DNA from: Ligustrum vulgare
Taxonomy: Eukaryota > Streptophyta > Magnoliopsida > Lamiales > Oleaceae
Length of the DNA stretch: 64,000 nucleotides
Direction of reading: 5' to 3'
Assembly: GCA_963555705.1 (NCBI GenBank)
Contig: OY743174.1
Span: forward strand, 28,771,608-28,835,607
The first letter of the stretch is position 1, and the number at the start of each line of letters is the position of its first letter. The notes below the pieces were generated by a model. That model ran no database searches. It worked only from the letters and a program-made list of their open reading frames with translations, and was not told the DNA's origin. Below, piece after piece: positions 1-12,284 of this stretch. The position numbers and the translations under genes were made by a program.

Positions 1-344
1 TTTAATTCTTTTAATTTTTATATTGCAATTCAAAATATTTTTCATACATATAAAGTATGAACTCTTTCCTTTCTCACACAAAAATCATTTAAATAAAATC
101 ACAACTCTTGTATAATATATGATTTCTGTAACGTCCTTCAATTAGTGAGAAAAAAAGAAAAAATTCGAACCTCTTTATTTAATTTTTTTACTTGAATATT
201 GATAATTTTTTTTTAAAAAAAAACTACTAAAGATCTTTAAAGGGGAAACCATTTTTTATTATTATTTTACCATGAAGCCTTTTTTGGAGTATCTTACCCT
301 CGCATCTTTTCAATAATTTCCTATTCACCGCAGTTTTAATTAAT
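1..344 (+). repeat. Partial monomer, type b1, cut by the window start
   Basis: The window opens inside a monomer, a few dozen bases after its TTAATTAATGCAC boundary. It has the b1 marks: a short A-run followed by TAAATAAAATCAC, a GAGAAAAAAAG run, GATAAT after the Tn tract, AAAGGGGAAACC and CATGAAGCC. Two private changes are seen: AAAGATCTTT near 230 instead of AAAATCTTT, and ACCGCAG near 330 instead of ACCGTAG. Confidence 0.9.
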
Positions 345-1428
345 GCACTTTTTTTAAAATTTTAATTCTTTTATTTTTATATTGCAATTCAAAATATTTT
401 TCATACATATAAAGTATGAACTCTTTACTTTCTCACAGAAAAAATCATTTAAATAAAATTCAAAACCCTTGTATAATATATGATTTCTGTAACGTCCTTC
501 AATTAGTGAGAGAAAAAGAAAAAATGAGAACCTCTTTAATTAATTTCTTTTTTCATGAATATTAATTTTTTTTAAAAAAAATAACTACTAAAAAACTTTA
601 AAGGGAAACATTTTTGATATTTTTATTTTACCATCAAGCCTTTTTTGGAGTATCTTACCCTCGAATCTTTTCAATAATTTCCTATTCACCGTAGTTTTAA
701 TTAATGCACTTTTTTAAATATTTTAATTCTTTTAATTTTTATATTGCAATTCAAAATATTTTTCCTACATATAAAGTATGAACTCTTTACTTTCTCACAC
801 AAAAATTCATTTAAATATAATTCACAACTCTTGTATAATATATGATTTCTGTAACGTCCTTCAATTAGTGAGAGAAAAAGAAAAAATGCGAACCTCTTTA
901 ATTAATGTTTTTCCATGAATATTAATTTTTTTTAAAAATAAGAACTACTAAAAAACTTTAAAGGGAAACATTTTTGTTATTTTTATTTTACCATCAAGCC
1001 TTTTTTGGAGTATCTTAACCTCGCATCATTTCAATAATTTCCTATTCACCGTAGTTTTAATTAATGCACATTTTTTAATATTTTAATTCTTTTTATTTTT
1101 GTATTGCAATTCAAAATATTTTTCCTACATATAAAGTATGAACTCTTTCCTTTCTCACACAAAAAATCATTTAAATGAAATTCACAACTCTTGTATAATA
1201 TATGATTTCTGTAACGTCCTTCAATTAGTGAGAAAAAAAGAAAAAATTCGAACCTCTTTATTTAATTTTTTTACTTGAATATTGATAATTTTTTTTTTTA
1301 AAAAAAACTACTAAAAATCTTTAAAGGGGAAACCATTTTTTATTATTATTTTACCATGAAGCCTTTTTTGGAGTATCTTACCCTCGAATCTTTTCAATAA
1401 TTTCCGATTCACCGTAGTTTTAATTAAT
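345..1428 (+). repeat. Trimer c1-k-f1, isolated first copy
   Basis: Three monomers (starts 345, 706, 1066) total 1084 bp. Their order is the same as in the trimer array at 4345-8314, so this is a detached copy of that unit. Type c1 carries TCACAGAAAA and TTTTTGATATTT. Type k carries TTCCTACAT and CATTTAAATATAATTC. Type f1 has a d-like first half and a b1-like second half (GATAAT, GGGGAAACC, CATGAAG). The f1 copy ends with TTCCGATTC instead of TTCCTATTC, a variant that recurs near 2140 and 3597. Confidence 0.85.
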
Positions 1429-1794
1429 GCACTTTTTTTAATATTTTAATTCTTTTAATTTTTATATTGCAATTCAAAATATTTTTCATACATATAAAGT
1501 ATGAACTCTTTCCTTTCTCACACAAAAAAATCATTTAAATGAAATTCACAACTCTTGTATAATATATGATTTCTGTAACGTCCTTCAATTAGTGAGAGAA
1601 AAAGAAAAAATTCGAACCTCTTTATTTAATTTTTTTACTTGAATATTAATTATTTTTTTAAAAAAAGAAAAAACTACCAAAAAACTTTAAAGGAAATCAT
1701 TTTTTTTATTATTATTTTACCATCAAGCCTTTTTTGGAGTATCTTACCCTCGCATCATTTCAATAATTTCCTATTCACCGTAGTTTTAATTAAT
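1429..1794 (+). repeat. Single type a monomer linking trimer and tetramer blocks
   Basis: This is a type a unit: GCACTTTTTTTAATATTTT head, intact TTCATAC/GTATGAA dyad, ATTCG, TTAATTATTTTTTT, AAACTACC and AAAGGAAATC. It ends with CGCATCATTT, a tail typical of d and e monomers, instead of CGCATCTTTT. This suggests a small conversion tract at its 3' end. Confidence 0.8.
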
Positions 1795-3249
1795 GCACAT
1801 TTTTTAATATTTTAATTCTTTTTATTTTTGTATTGCAATTCAAAATATTTTTCATACATATAAAGTATGAACTCTTTCCTTTCTCACACAAAAAAATCAT
1901 TTAAATGAAATTCACAACTCTTGTATAATATATGATTTCTGTAACGTCCTTCAATTAGTGAGAGAAAAAGAAAAAATTTGAACCTCTTTATTTAATTTTT
2001 TTACTTGAATATTAATTATTTTTTAAAAAAAAAAAAAAAAACTACCAAAAAACTTTAAAGGAAAACAATTTTTTTATTATTATTTTACCATCAAGCCTTT
2101 TTTGGAGTATCTTACCCTCGAATCTTTTCAATAATTTCCGATTCACCGTAGTTTTAATTAATGCACTTTTTTTAATATTTTAATTCTTTTAATTTTTATA
2201 TTGCAATTCAAAATATTTTTCATACATATAAAGTATGAACTCTTTCCTTTCTCACACAAAAAAATCATTTAAATGAAATTCACAACTCTTGTATAATATA
2301 TGATTTCTGTAACGTCCTTCAATTAGTGAGAGAAAAAGAAAAAATTCGAACCTCTTTATTTAATTTTTTTACTTGAATATTAATTATTTTTTTAAAAAAA
2401 GAAAAAACTACCAAAAAACTTTAAAGGAAATCATTTTTTTTATTATTATTTTACCATCAAGCCTTTTTTGGAGTATCTTACCCTCGCATCTTTTCAATAA
2501 TTTCCTATTCACCGTAGTTTTAATTAATGCACTTTTTTTAATATTTTAATTCTTTTAATTTTTATATTGCAATTCAAAATATTTTTCATACATATAAAGT
2601 ATGAACTCTTTCCTTTCTCACACAAAAATCATTTAAATAAAATCACAACTCTTGTATAATATATGATTTCTGTAACGTCCTTCAATTAGTGAGAAAAAAA
2701 GAAAAAATTCGAACCTCTTTATTTAATTTTTTTACTTGAATATTGATAATTTTTTTTTAAAAAAAAACTACTAAAAATCTTTAAAGGGGAAACCATTTTT
2801 TATTATTATTTTACCATGAAGCCTTTTTTGGAGTATCTTACCCTCGCATCTTTTCAATAATTTCCTATTCACCGTAGTTTTAATTAATGCACTTTTTTTA
2901 AAATTTTAATTCTTTTATTTTTATATTTCAATTCAAAATATTTTTCATACATATAAAGTATGAACTCTTTACTTTCTCACCGAAAAAATCATTTAAATAA
3001 AATTCAAAACCCTTGTATAATATATGATTTCTGTAACGTCCTTCAATTAGTGAGAGAAAAAGAAAAAATGCGAACCTCTTTAATTAATTTCTTTTTTCAT
3101 GAATATTAATTTTTTTTAAAAAAAATAACTACTAAAAAACTTTAAAGGGAAACATTTTTGATATTTTTATTTTACCATCAAGCCTTTTTTGGAGTATCTT
3201 ACCCTCGCATCATTTCAATAATTTCCTATTCACCGTAGTTTTAATTAAT
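1795..3249 (+). repeat. Tetramer HOR a2-a-b1-c1, copy 1 (1455 bp)
   Basis: Monomer starts are 1795, 2163, 2529 and 2889. The order a2-a-b1-c1 and the length of 1455 bp are repeated in the next block. In a2 an A-run of 17 (2025-2041) replaces the AAAAAAGAAAAAA of ordinary a. The a2 copy carries ATTTGAACC near 1977 where the next copy has ATTCGAACC. Confidence 0.88.
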
Positions 3250-3618
3250 GCACATTTTTTAATATTTTAATTCTTTTTATTTTTGTATTGCAATTCAAAA
3301 TATTTTTCATACATATAAAGTATGAACTCTTTCCTTTCTCACACAAAAAAATCATTTAAATGAAATTCACAACTCTTGTATAATATATGATTTCTGTAAC
3401 GTCCTTCAATTAGTGAGAGAAAAAGAAAAAATTCGAACCTCTTTATTTAATTTTTTTACTTGAATATTAATTATTTTAAAAAAAAAAAAAAAAAAAACTA
3501 CCAAAAAACTTTAAAGGAAAACAATTTTTTTATTATTATTTTACCATCAAGCCTTTTTTGGAGTATCTTACCCTCGAATCTTTTCAATAATTTCCGATTC
3601 ACCGTAGTTTTAATTAAT
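3250..3618 (+). repeat. Monomer type a2, representative
   Basis: This is a mosaic type: its first third is d-like (GCACATTTTTTAATATT, then TTTTTATTTTTG) and the rest is a-like (ATTCG, TTAATTATT, ACTACC). It is set apart by a long pure A-run and by AAAGGAAAACAATTTT instead of AAAGGAAATCATTTT. It occurs at 1795 and 3250. At 11560 a similar tail is joined to a GCACTTTTTTT head. It is 369 bp long, the longest monomer I measured. Confidence 0.8.
3478..3497 (+). repeat. Longest pure A-run (20) at the T-run/A-run junction
   Basis: Every monomer has a Tn followed by An stretch after GAATATTAAT or TTGATTAT. Its length varies more than any other site, from about T7A7 with a G to the run of 20 A here and runs of 17 at 2025-2041 and 11788-11804. 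This is what replication slippage would produce, and it accounts for most of the 358-369 bp spread in monomer length. Confidence 0.9.
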
Positions 3619-3984
3619 GCACTTTTTTTAATATTTTAATTCTTTTAATTTTTATATTGCAATTCAAAATATTTTTCATACATATAAAGTATGAACTCTT
3701 TCCTTTCTCACACAAAAAAATCATTTAAATGAAATTCACAACTCTTGTATAATATATGATTTCTGTAACGTCCTTCAATTAGTGAGAGAAAAAGAAAAAA
3801 TTCGAACCTCTTTATTTAATTTTTTTACTTGAATATTAATTATTTTTTTAAAAAAAGAAAAAACTACCAAAAAACTTTAAAGGAAATCATTTTTTTTATT
3901 ATTATTTTACCATCAAGCCTTTTTTGGAGTATCTTACCCTCGCATCTTTTCAATAATTTCCTATTCACCGTAGTTTTAATTAAT

Positions 3985-4344
3985 GCACTTTTTTTAATAT
4001 TTTAATTCTTTTAATTTTTATATTGCAATTCAAAATATTTTTAATACATACAAAGTATGAACTCTTTCCTTTCTCACACAAAAATCATTTAAATAAAATC
4101 ACAACTCTTGTATAATATATGATTTCTGTAACGTCCTTCAATTAGTGAGAAAAAAAGAAAAAATTCGAACCTCTTTATTTAATTTTTTTACTTGAATATT
4201 GATAATTTTTTTTTAAAAAAAAACTACTAAAAATCTTTAAAGGGGAAACCATTTTTTATTATTATTTTACCATGAAGCCTTTTTTGGAGTATCTTACCCT
4301 CGCATCTTTTCAATAATTTCCTATTCACCGTAGTTTTAATTAAT
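3985..4344 (+). repeat. Monomer type b1, representative
   Basis: Type b1 is the left-region form of b. It shares TAAATAAAATCAC (one step from the TAAATAAATCAC of b), GAGAAAAAAAGAAAA and AAAGGGGAAACC. It keeps GATAAT where b has GATTAT, AATCTTTAAAGG where b has AATATTTAAAGG, and CATGAAGCC where b has CATCAAGCC. It is seen at the window start, at 2529 and here; its 3' half recurs in f and f1. Confidence 0.85.
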
Positions 4345-4704
4345 GCACTTTTTTTAAAATTTTAATTCTTTTATTTTTATATTGCAATTCAAAATATTTT
4401 TCATACATATAAAGTATGAACTCTTTACTTTCTCACAGAAAAAATCATTTAAATAAAATTCAAAACCCTTGTATAATATATGATTTCTGTAACGTCCTTC
4501 AATTAGTGAGAGAAAAGAAAAAATGAGAACCTCTTTAATTAATTTCTTTTTTCATGAATATTAATTTTTTTTAAAAAAAATAACTACTAAAAAACTTTAA
4601 AGGGAAACATTTTTGATATTTTTATTTTACCATCAAGCCTTTTTTGGAGTATCTTACCCTCGAATCTTTTCAATAATTTCCTATTCACCGTAGTTTTAAT
4701 TAAT
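4345..4704 (+). repeat. Monomer type c1, representative
   Basis: Type c1 is the left-region form of c: GCACTTTTTTTAAAATTTT with the short CTTTTATTTTTAT head, TCACAGAAAA (or TCACCGAAAA), TAAAATTCAAAACCC and TTTCTTTTTTCATG. It differs from c in TAACTACTAAA, which lacks the AAG of TAAGAACTACTAAA, and in TTTTTGATATTT instead of TTTTTGTTATTT. It usually ends in ACCCTCGAATC. Confidence 0.85.
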
Positions 4705-5064
4705 GCACTTTTTTAAATATTTTAATTCTTTTAATTTTTATATTGCAATTCAAAATATTTTTCCTACATATAAAGTATGAACTCTTTACTTTCTCACACA
4801 AAAATTCATTTAAATATAATTCACAACTCTTGTATAATATATGATTTCTGTAACGTCCTTCAATTAGTGAGAGAAAAAGAAAAAATGCGAACCTCTTTAA
4901 TTAATTTTTTTCCATGAATATTAATTTTTTTTAAAAATAAGAACTACTAAAAAACTTTAAAGGGAAACATTTTTGTTATTTTTATTTTACCATCAAGCCT
5001 TTTTTGGAGTATCTTAACCTCGCATCATTTCAATAATTTCCTATTCACCGTAGTTTTAATTAAT
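4705..5064 (+). repeat. Monomer type k, representative
   Basis: Type k has a GCACTTTTTTAAATATTTT head, TTCCTACAT (which breaks the TTCATAC arm of the dyad), CTTTACTTTCTCACACAAAAATTC, TTTAAATATAATTC, ATGCG, TTTTTCCATG and AAAAATAAGAAC. Its second half is d-like. It is found at 706 and in the trimer array, with a relative at 11926. It is absent from the HOR region to the right. Confidence 0.85.
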
Positions 5065-6148
5065 GCACATTTTTTAATATTTTAATTCTTTTTATTTTTG
5101 TATTGCAATTCAAAATATTTTTCCTGCATATAAAGTATGAACTCTTTCCTTTCTCACACAAAAAATCATTTAAATGAAATTCACAACTCTTGTATAATAT
5201 ATGATTTCTGTAACGTCCTTCAATTAGTGAGAAAAAAAAGAAAAAATTCGAACCTCTTTATTTCATTTTTTTACTTGAATATTGATAATTTTTTTTTTAA
5301 AAAAAACTACTAAAAATCTTTAAAGGGGAAACCATTTTTTATTATTATTTTACCATGAAGCCTTTTTTGGAGTATCTTACCCTCGCATCTTTTCAATAAT
5401 TTCCTATTCACCGTAGTTTTAATTAATGCACTTTTTTTAAAATTTTAATTCTTTTATTTTTATATTGCAATTCAAAATATTTTTCATACATATAAAGTAT
5501 AAACTCTTTACTTTCTCACAGAAAAAATCATTTAAATAAAATTCAAAACCCTTGTATAATATATGATTTCTGTAACGTCCTTCAATTAGTGAGAGAAAAA
5601 GAAAAAATGCGAACCTCTTTAATTAATTTCTTTTTTCATGAATATTAATTTTTCTTAAAAAAAATAACTACTAAAAAACTTTAAAGGGAAACATTTTTGA
5701 TATTTTTATTTTACCATCAAGCCTTTTTTGGAGTATCTTACCCTCGAATCTTTTCAATAATTTCCTATTCACCGTAGTTTTAATTAATGCACTTTTTTAA
5801 ATATTTTAATTCTTTTAATTTTTATATTGCAATTCAAAATATTTTTCCTACATATAAAGTATGAACTCTTTACTTTCTCACACAAAAATTCATTTAAATA
5901 TAATTCACAACTCTTGTATAATATATGATTTCTGTAACGTCCTTCAATTAGTGAGAGAAAAAGAAAAAATGCGAACCTCTTTAATTAATTTTTTTCCATG
6001 AATATTAATTTTTTTTAAAAATAAGAACTACTAAAAAACTTTAAAGGGAAACATTTTTGTTATTTTTATTTTACCATCAAGCCTTTTTTGGAGTATCTTA
6101 ACCTCGCATCATTTCAATAATTTCCTATTCACCGTAGTTTTAATTAAT

Positions 6149-6510
6149 GCACATTTTTTAATATTTTAATTCTTTTTATTTTTGTATTGCAATTCAAAAT
6201 ATTTTTCCTACATATAAAGTATGAACTCTTTCCTTTCTCACACAAAAAATCATTTAAATGAAATTCACAACTCTTGTATAATATATGATTTCTGTAACGT
6301 CCTTCAATTAGTGAGAAAAAAAGAAAAAATTCGAACCTCTTTATTTAATTTTTTTACTTGAATATTGATAATTTTTTTTTTAAAAAAAACTACTAAAAAT
6401 CTTTAAAGGGGAAACCATTTTTTATTATTATTTTACCATGAAGCCTTTTTTGGAGTATCTTACCCTCGCATCTTTTCAATAATTTCCTATTCACCGTAGT
6501 TTTAATTAAT
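6149..6510 (+). repeat. Monomer type f1, representative
   Basis: The first half is d-like (GCACATTTTTTAATATT, TTTTTATTTTTG, TCATTTAAATGAAATTC). The second half is b1-like (GAGAAAAAAAG, ATTCG, GATAAT, GGGGAAACC, CATGAAGCC, ACCCTCGCATCTTTT). The switch lies in or next to the conserved block around the GTAACGTCC motif. It is probably an ancient recombinant monomer that was then amplified within the trimer. Confidence 0.85.
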
Positions 6511-8314
6511 GCACTTTTTTTAAAATTTTAATTCTTTTATTTTTATATTGCAATTCAAAATATTTTTCATACATATAAAGTATGAACTCTTTACTTTCTC
6601 ACCGAAAAAATCATTTAAATAAAATTCAAAACCCTTGTATAATATATGATTTCTGTAACGTCCTTCAATTAGTGAGAGAAAAAGAAAAAATGCGAACCTC
6701 TTTAATTAATTTCTTTTTTCATGAATATTAATTTTTTTAAAAAAAAATAACTACTAAAAAACTTTAAAGGGAAACATTTTTGATATTTTTATTTTACCAT
6801 CAAGCCTTTTTTGGAGTATCTTACCCTCGAATCTTTTCAATAATTTCCTATTCACCGTAGTTTTAATTAATGCACTTTTTTAAATATTTTAATTCTTTTA
6901 ATTTTTATATTGCAATTCAAAATATTTTTCCTACATATAAAGTATGAACTCTTTACTTTCTCACACAAAAATTCATTTAAATATAATTCACAACTCTTGT
7001 ATAATATATGATTTCTGTAACGTCCTTCAATTAGTGAGAGAAAAAGAAAAAATGCGAACCTCTTTAATTAATTTTTTTCCATGAATATTAATTTTTTTTA
7101 AAAATAAGAACTACTAAAAAACTTTAAAGGGAAACATTTTTGTTATTTTTATTTTACCATCAAGCCTTTTTTGGAGTATCTTAACCTCGCATCATTTCAA
7201 TAATTTCCTATTCACCGTAGTTTTAATTAATGCACATTTTTTAATATTTTAATTCTTTTTATTTTTGTATTGCAATTCAAAATATTTTTCCTACATATAA
7301 AGTATGAACTCTTTCCTTTCTCACACAAAAAATCATTTAAATGAAATTCACAACTCTTGTATAATATATGATTTCTGTAACGTCCTTCAATTAGTGAGAA
7401 AAAAAGAAAAAATTCGAACCTCTTTATTTAATTTTTTTACTTGAATATTGATAATTTTTTTTTAAAAAAAAACTACTAAAAATCTTTAAAGGGGAAACCA
7501 TTTTTTATTATTATTTTACCATGAAGCCTTTTTTGGAGTATCTTACCCTCGCATCTTTTCAATAATTTCCTATTCACCGTAGTTTTAATTAATGCACTTT
7601 TTTTAAAATTTTAATTCTTTTATTTTTATATTGCAATTCAAAATATTTTTCATACATATAAAGTATGAACTCTTTACTTTCTCACCGAAAAAATCATTTA
7701 AATAAAATTCAAAACCCTTGTATAATATATGATTTCTGTAACGTCCTTCAATTAGTGAGAGAAAAAGAAAAAATGCGAACCTCTTTAATTAATTTCTTTT
7801 TTCATGAATATTAATTTTTTTTAAAAAAAATAACTACTAAAAAACTTTAAAGGGAAACATTTTTGATATTTTTATTTTACCATCAAGCCTTTTTTGGAGT
7901 ATCTTACCCTCGAATCTTTTCAATAATTTCCTATTCACCGTAGTTTTAATTAATGCACTTTTTTAAATATTTTAATTCTTTTAATTTTTATATTGCAATT
8001 CAAAATATTTTTCCTACATATAAAGTATGAACTCTTTACTTTCTCACACAAAAATTCATTTAAATATAATTCACAACTCTTGTATAATATATGATTTCTG
8101 TAACGTCCTTCAATTAGTGAGAGAAAAAGAAAAAATGCGAACCTCTTTAATTAATTTTTTTCCATGAATATTAATTTTTTTTAAAAATAAGAACTACTAA
8201 AAAACTTTAAAGGGAAACATTTTTGTTATTTTTATTTTACCATCAAGCCTTTTTTGGAGTATCTTAACCTCGCATCATTTCAATAATTTCCTATTCACCG
8301 TAGTTTTAATTAAT

Positions 8315-11300
8315 GCACATTTTTTAATATTTTAATTCTTTTTATTTTTGTATTGCAATTCAAAATATTTTTCCTACATATAAAGTATGAACTCTTTCCT
8401 TTCTCACACAAAAAATCATTTAAATGAAATTCACAACTCTTGTATAATATATGATTTCTGTAACGTCCTTCAATTAGTGAGAGAAAAAGAAAAAATGCGA
8501 ACCTCTTTAATTAATTTTTTTCCATGAATATTAATTTTTTTTTAAAAAAAAGAACTACTAAAAAACTTTAAAGGGAAACATTTTTGTTATTTTTATTCTA
8601 CCATCAAGCCTTTTTTGGAGTATCTTAACCACGCATCATTTCAATAATTTCCTATTCACCGTAGTTTTAATTAATGCACATTTTTTAATATTTTAATTAT
8701 TTTAATTTTTGTATTGCAATTCAAAATATTTTTCCTACATATAAAGTATGAACTCTTTACTTTCTCAAACAAAAATTCATTTAAATAAAATTCACAACTC
8801 TTGTATAATATATGATTTCTGTAACGTCCTTCAATTAGTGAGAGAAAAAGAAAAAATGCGAACCTCTTTAATTAATTTTTTTCCATGAATATTAATTTTT
8901 TTTAAAAAAAAGAACTACTAAAAAACTTTAAAGGGAAACATTTTTGTTATTTTTATTTTACCATCAAGCCTTTTTTGGAGTATCTTAACCTCGCATCATT
9001 TCAATAATTTCCTATTCACCGTAGTTTTAATTAATGCACATTTTTTAATATTTTAATTATTTTAATTTTTGTATTGCAATTCAAAATATTTTTCCTACAT
9101 ATAAAGTATGAACTCTTTACTTTCTCAAACAAAAAATCATTTAAATGAAATTCACAACTCTTGTATAATATATGATTTCTGTAACGTCCTTCAATTAGTG
9201 AGAGAAAAAGAAAAAATGCGAACCTCTTTAATTAATTTTTTTCCATGAATATTAATTTTTTTTAAAAATAAGAACTACTAAAAAACTTTAAAGGGAAACA
9301 TTTTTGTTATTTTTATTTTACCATCAAGCCTTTTTTGGAGTATATTAACCTCGCATCATTTCAATAATTTCCTATTCACCGTAGTTTTAATTAATGCACT
9401 TTTTTTAATATTTTAATTCTTTTTATTTTTGTATTGCAATTCAAAATATTTTTCATACATATAAAGTATGAACTCTTTCCTTTCTCACACAAAAAATCAT
9501 TTAAATGAAATTCACAACTCTTGTATAATATATGATTTCTGTAACGTCCTTCAATTAGTGAGAGAAAAAGAAAAAATCCGAACCTCTTTAATTAATTTTT
9601 TTCCATGAATATTAATTTTTTTAAAAAAAAAAGAACTACTAAAAAACTTTAAAGGGAAACATTTTTGTTATTTTTATTCTACCATCAAGCCTTTTTTGGA
9701 GTATCTTAACCTCGCATCATTTCAATAATTTCCTATTCACCGTAGTTTTAATTAATGCACATTTTTTAATATTTTAATTCTTTTTATTTTTGTATTGCAA
9801 TTCAAATTATTTTTCATACATATAAAGTATGAACTCTTTCCTTTCTCACACAAAAAATCATTTAAATGAAATTCACAACTCTTGTATAATATATGATTTC
9901 TGTAACGTCCTTCAATTAGTGAGAGAAAAAGAAAAAATGCGAACCTCTTTAATTAATTTTTTTCCATGAATATTAATTTTTTTTAAAAATAAGAACTACT
10001 AAAAAACTTTAAAGGGAAACATTTTTGTTATTTTTATTTTACCATCAAGCCTTTTTTGGAGTATATTAACCTCGCATCATTTCAATAATTTCCTATTCAC
10101 CGTAGTTTTAATTAATGCACATTTTTTAATATTTTAATTCTTTTTATTTTTGTATTGCAATTCAAAATATTTTTCATACATATAAAGTATGAACTCTTTC
10201 CTTTCTCACACAAAAAATCATTTAAATGAAATTCACAACTCTTGTATAATATATGATTTCTGTAACGTCCTTCAATTAGTGAGAGAAAAAGAAAAAATCC
10301 GAACCTCTTTAATTAATTTTTTTCCATGAATATTAATTTTTTTTAAAAAAAAAGAACTACTAAAAAACTTTAAAGGGAAACATTTTTGTTATTTTTATTC
10401 TACCATCAAGCCTTTTTTGGAGTATCTTAACCTCGCATCATTTCAATAATTTCCTATTCACCGTAGTTTTAATTAATGCACATTTTTTAATATTTTAATT
10501 CTTTTTATTTTTGTATTGCAATTCAAATTATTTTTCATACATATAAAGTATGAACTCTTTCCTTTCTCACACAAAAAATCATTTAAATGAAATTCACAAC
10601 TCTTGTATAATATATGATTTCTGTAACGTCCTTCAATTAGTGAGAGAAAAAGAAAAAATGCGAACCTCTTTAATTAATTTTTTTCCATGAATATTAATTT
10701 TTTTAAAAAAAAAGAACTACTAAAAAACTTTAAAAGGAAACATTTTTGTTATTTTTATTCTACCATCAAGCCTTTTTTGGAGTATCTTAACCTCGCATCA
10801 TTTCAATAATTTCCTATTCACCGTAGTTTTAATTAATGCACATTTTTTAATATTTTAATTCTTTTTATTTTTGTATTGTAATTCAAAATATTTTTCATAC
10901 ATATAAAGTATGAACTCTTTCCTTTCTCACACAAAAAATCATTTAAATGAAATTCACAACTCTTGTATAATATATGATTTCTGTAACGTCCTTCAATTAG
11001 TGAGAGAAAAAGAAAAAAATGCGAACCTCTTTAATTAATTTTTTTCCATGAATATTAATTTTTTTTTAAAAAAAAGAACTACTAAAAAACTTTAAAGGGA
11101 AACATTTTTGTTATTTTTATTCTACCATCAAGCCTTTTTTGGAGTATCTTAACCTCGCATCATTTCAATAATTTCCTATTCACCGTAGTTTTAATTAATG
11201 CACATTTTTTAATATTTTAATTCTTTTTATTTTTGTATTGCAATTCAAAATATTTTTCTTACATATAAAGTATGAACTCTTTCCTTTCTCACACAAAAAA

Positions 11301-11559
11301 TCATTTAAATGAAATTCACAACTCTTGTATAATATATGATTTCTGTAACGTCCTTCAATTAGTGAGAGAAAAAGAAAAAATGCGAACCTCTTTAATTAAT
11401 TTTTTTCCATGAATATTAATTTTTTTAAAAAATAAGAACTACTAAAAAACTTTAAAGGGAAACATTTTTGTTATTTTTATTCTACCATCAAGCCTTTTTT
11501 GGAGTATCTTAACCTCGCATCATTTCAATAATTTCCTATTCACCGTAGTTTTAATTAAT
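8315..11559 (+). repeat. Nine d-like monomers, weak higher-order structure
   Basis: Monomer starts are 8315, 8676, 9036, 9396, 9757, 10117, 10478, 10838 and 11200. All share ATGCG or ATCCG, TTTTTCCATGAATATT, AAGGGAAAC and a TTAACC-CGCATCATTT tail, so neighbours resemble each other as in a simple monomeric satellite. Two (8676, 9036) have an AATTATTTTAATTTTTG head and TCTCAAACAAA. The variety of private changes, with few long identical blocks, suggests that this part is older or less often homogenised than the flanks. Confidence 0.85.
9036..10477 (+). repeat. Dimer duplication of about 721 bp inside the d-like block
   Basis: Three markers recur 720 to 722 bp apart: GTATATTAACC at 9341 and 10062, AATCCGAACC near 9577 and 10299, and TTCAAATTATTTTTC near 9804 and 10526. 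A two-monomer segment was therefore duplicated in tandem. The last marker lies just past this range, so the duplicated track extends slightly further right. Confidence 0.8.
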
Positions 11560-11925
11560 GCACTTTTTTTAATATTTTAATTCTTTTAATTTTTATATTG
11601 CAATTCAAAATATTTTTCATACATATAAAGTATGAACTCTTTCCTTTCTCACACAAAAAAATCATTTAAATGAAATTCACAACTCTTGTATAATATATGA
11701 TTTCTGTAACGTCCTTCAATTAGTGAGAGAAAAAGAAAAAATTCGAACCTCTTTATTTAATTTTTTTACTTGAATATTAATTATTTTAAAAAAAAAAAAA
11801 AAAACTACCAAAAAACTTTAAAGGAAAACAATTTTTTTATTATTATTTTACCATCAAGCCTTTTTTGGAGTATCTTACCCTCGCATCTTTTCAATAATTT
11901 CCTGTTCACCGTAGTTTTAATTAAT
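11560..11925 (+). repeat. a/a2-like monomer inside d-like DNA
   Basis: This monomer has a GCACTTTTTTT head, TAATTATTTT followed by an A-run of 17 (11788-11804), AAAGGAAAACAATTTT and ACCCTCGCATCTTTT. It combines an a head with an a2 tail. It carries a private CCTGTTCACC instead of CCTATTCACC near 11905. It is isolated among d-like monomers and so marks an exchange event. Confidence 0.8.
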
Positions 11926-12284
11926 GCACTTTTTTAATATTTTAATTCTTTTAATTTTTATATTGCAATTCAAAATATTTTTCCTACATATAAAGTATGA
12001 ACTCTTTACTTTCTCACACAAAAATTCATTTAAATAAAATTCACAACTCTTGTATAATATATGATTTCTGTAACGTCCTTCAATTAGTGAGAGAAAAAGA
12101 AAAAATGCGAACCTCTTTAATTAATTTTTTTCCATGAATATTAATTTTTTTAAAAAATAAGAACTACTAAAAAACTTTAAAGGGAAACATTTTTGTTATT
12201 TTTATTTTACCAACAAGCCTTTTTTGGAGTATCTTAACCTCGCATCATTTCAATAATTTCCTATTCATCGTAGTTTTAATTAAT
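11926..12284 (+). repeat. k-like monomer
   Basis: This monomer has the k traits TTCCTACAT and CACACAAAAATTC, but TAAATAAAATTC instead of TAAATATAATTC. Private changes are CCAACAAGCC near 12212 and ATTCATCGTAG near 12265. Its tail is d/e-like (TTAACCTCGCATCATTT). Confidence 0.75.

Larger units (their letters stand above)
3250..4704 (+). repeat. Tetramer HOR a2-a-b1-c1, copy 2 (1455 bp)
   Basis: Monomer starts are 3250, 3619, 3985 and 4345, the same order and total length as copy 1. Copy-specific changes include an A-run of 20 in a2 (3478-3497), TTAATACATACAAAG near 4042 in b1, and a shorter GAGAGAAAAGAAA with ATGAGAACC near 4510 in c1. The last monomer is also the first monomer of the trimer array that follows. 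Confidence 0.88.
4345..8314 (+). repeat. Trimer HOR array c1-k-f1 (1083 bp), three full copies plus c1-k
   Basis: Copies start at 4345, 5428, 6511 and 7594, exactly 1083 bp apart; the last lacks f1 and passes into d-like DNA at 8315. Internal differences are few. The f1 of copy 1 has TTCCTGCAT near 5125 where the others have TTCCTACAT, and the c1 of copy 2 has AGTATAAACTC near 5508. These two variants later mark f and c in the ten-monomer units at 31 to 59 kb, so the 5.1-5.5 kb segment may be close to the source of those units. Confidence 0.9.
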
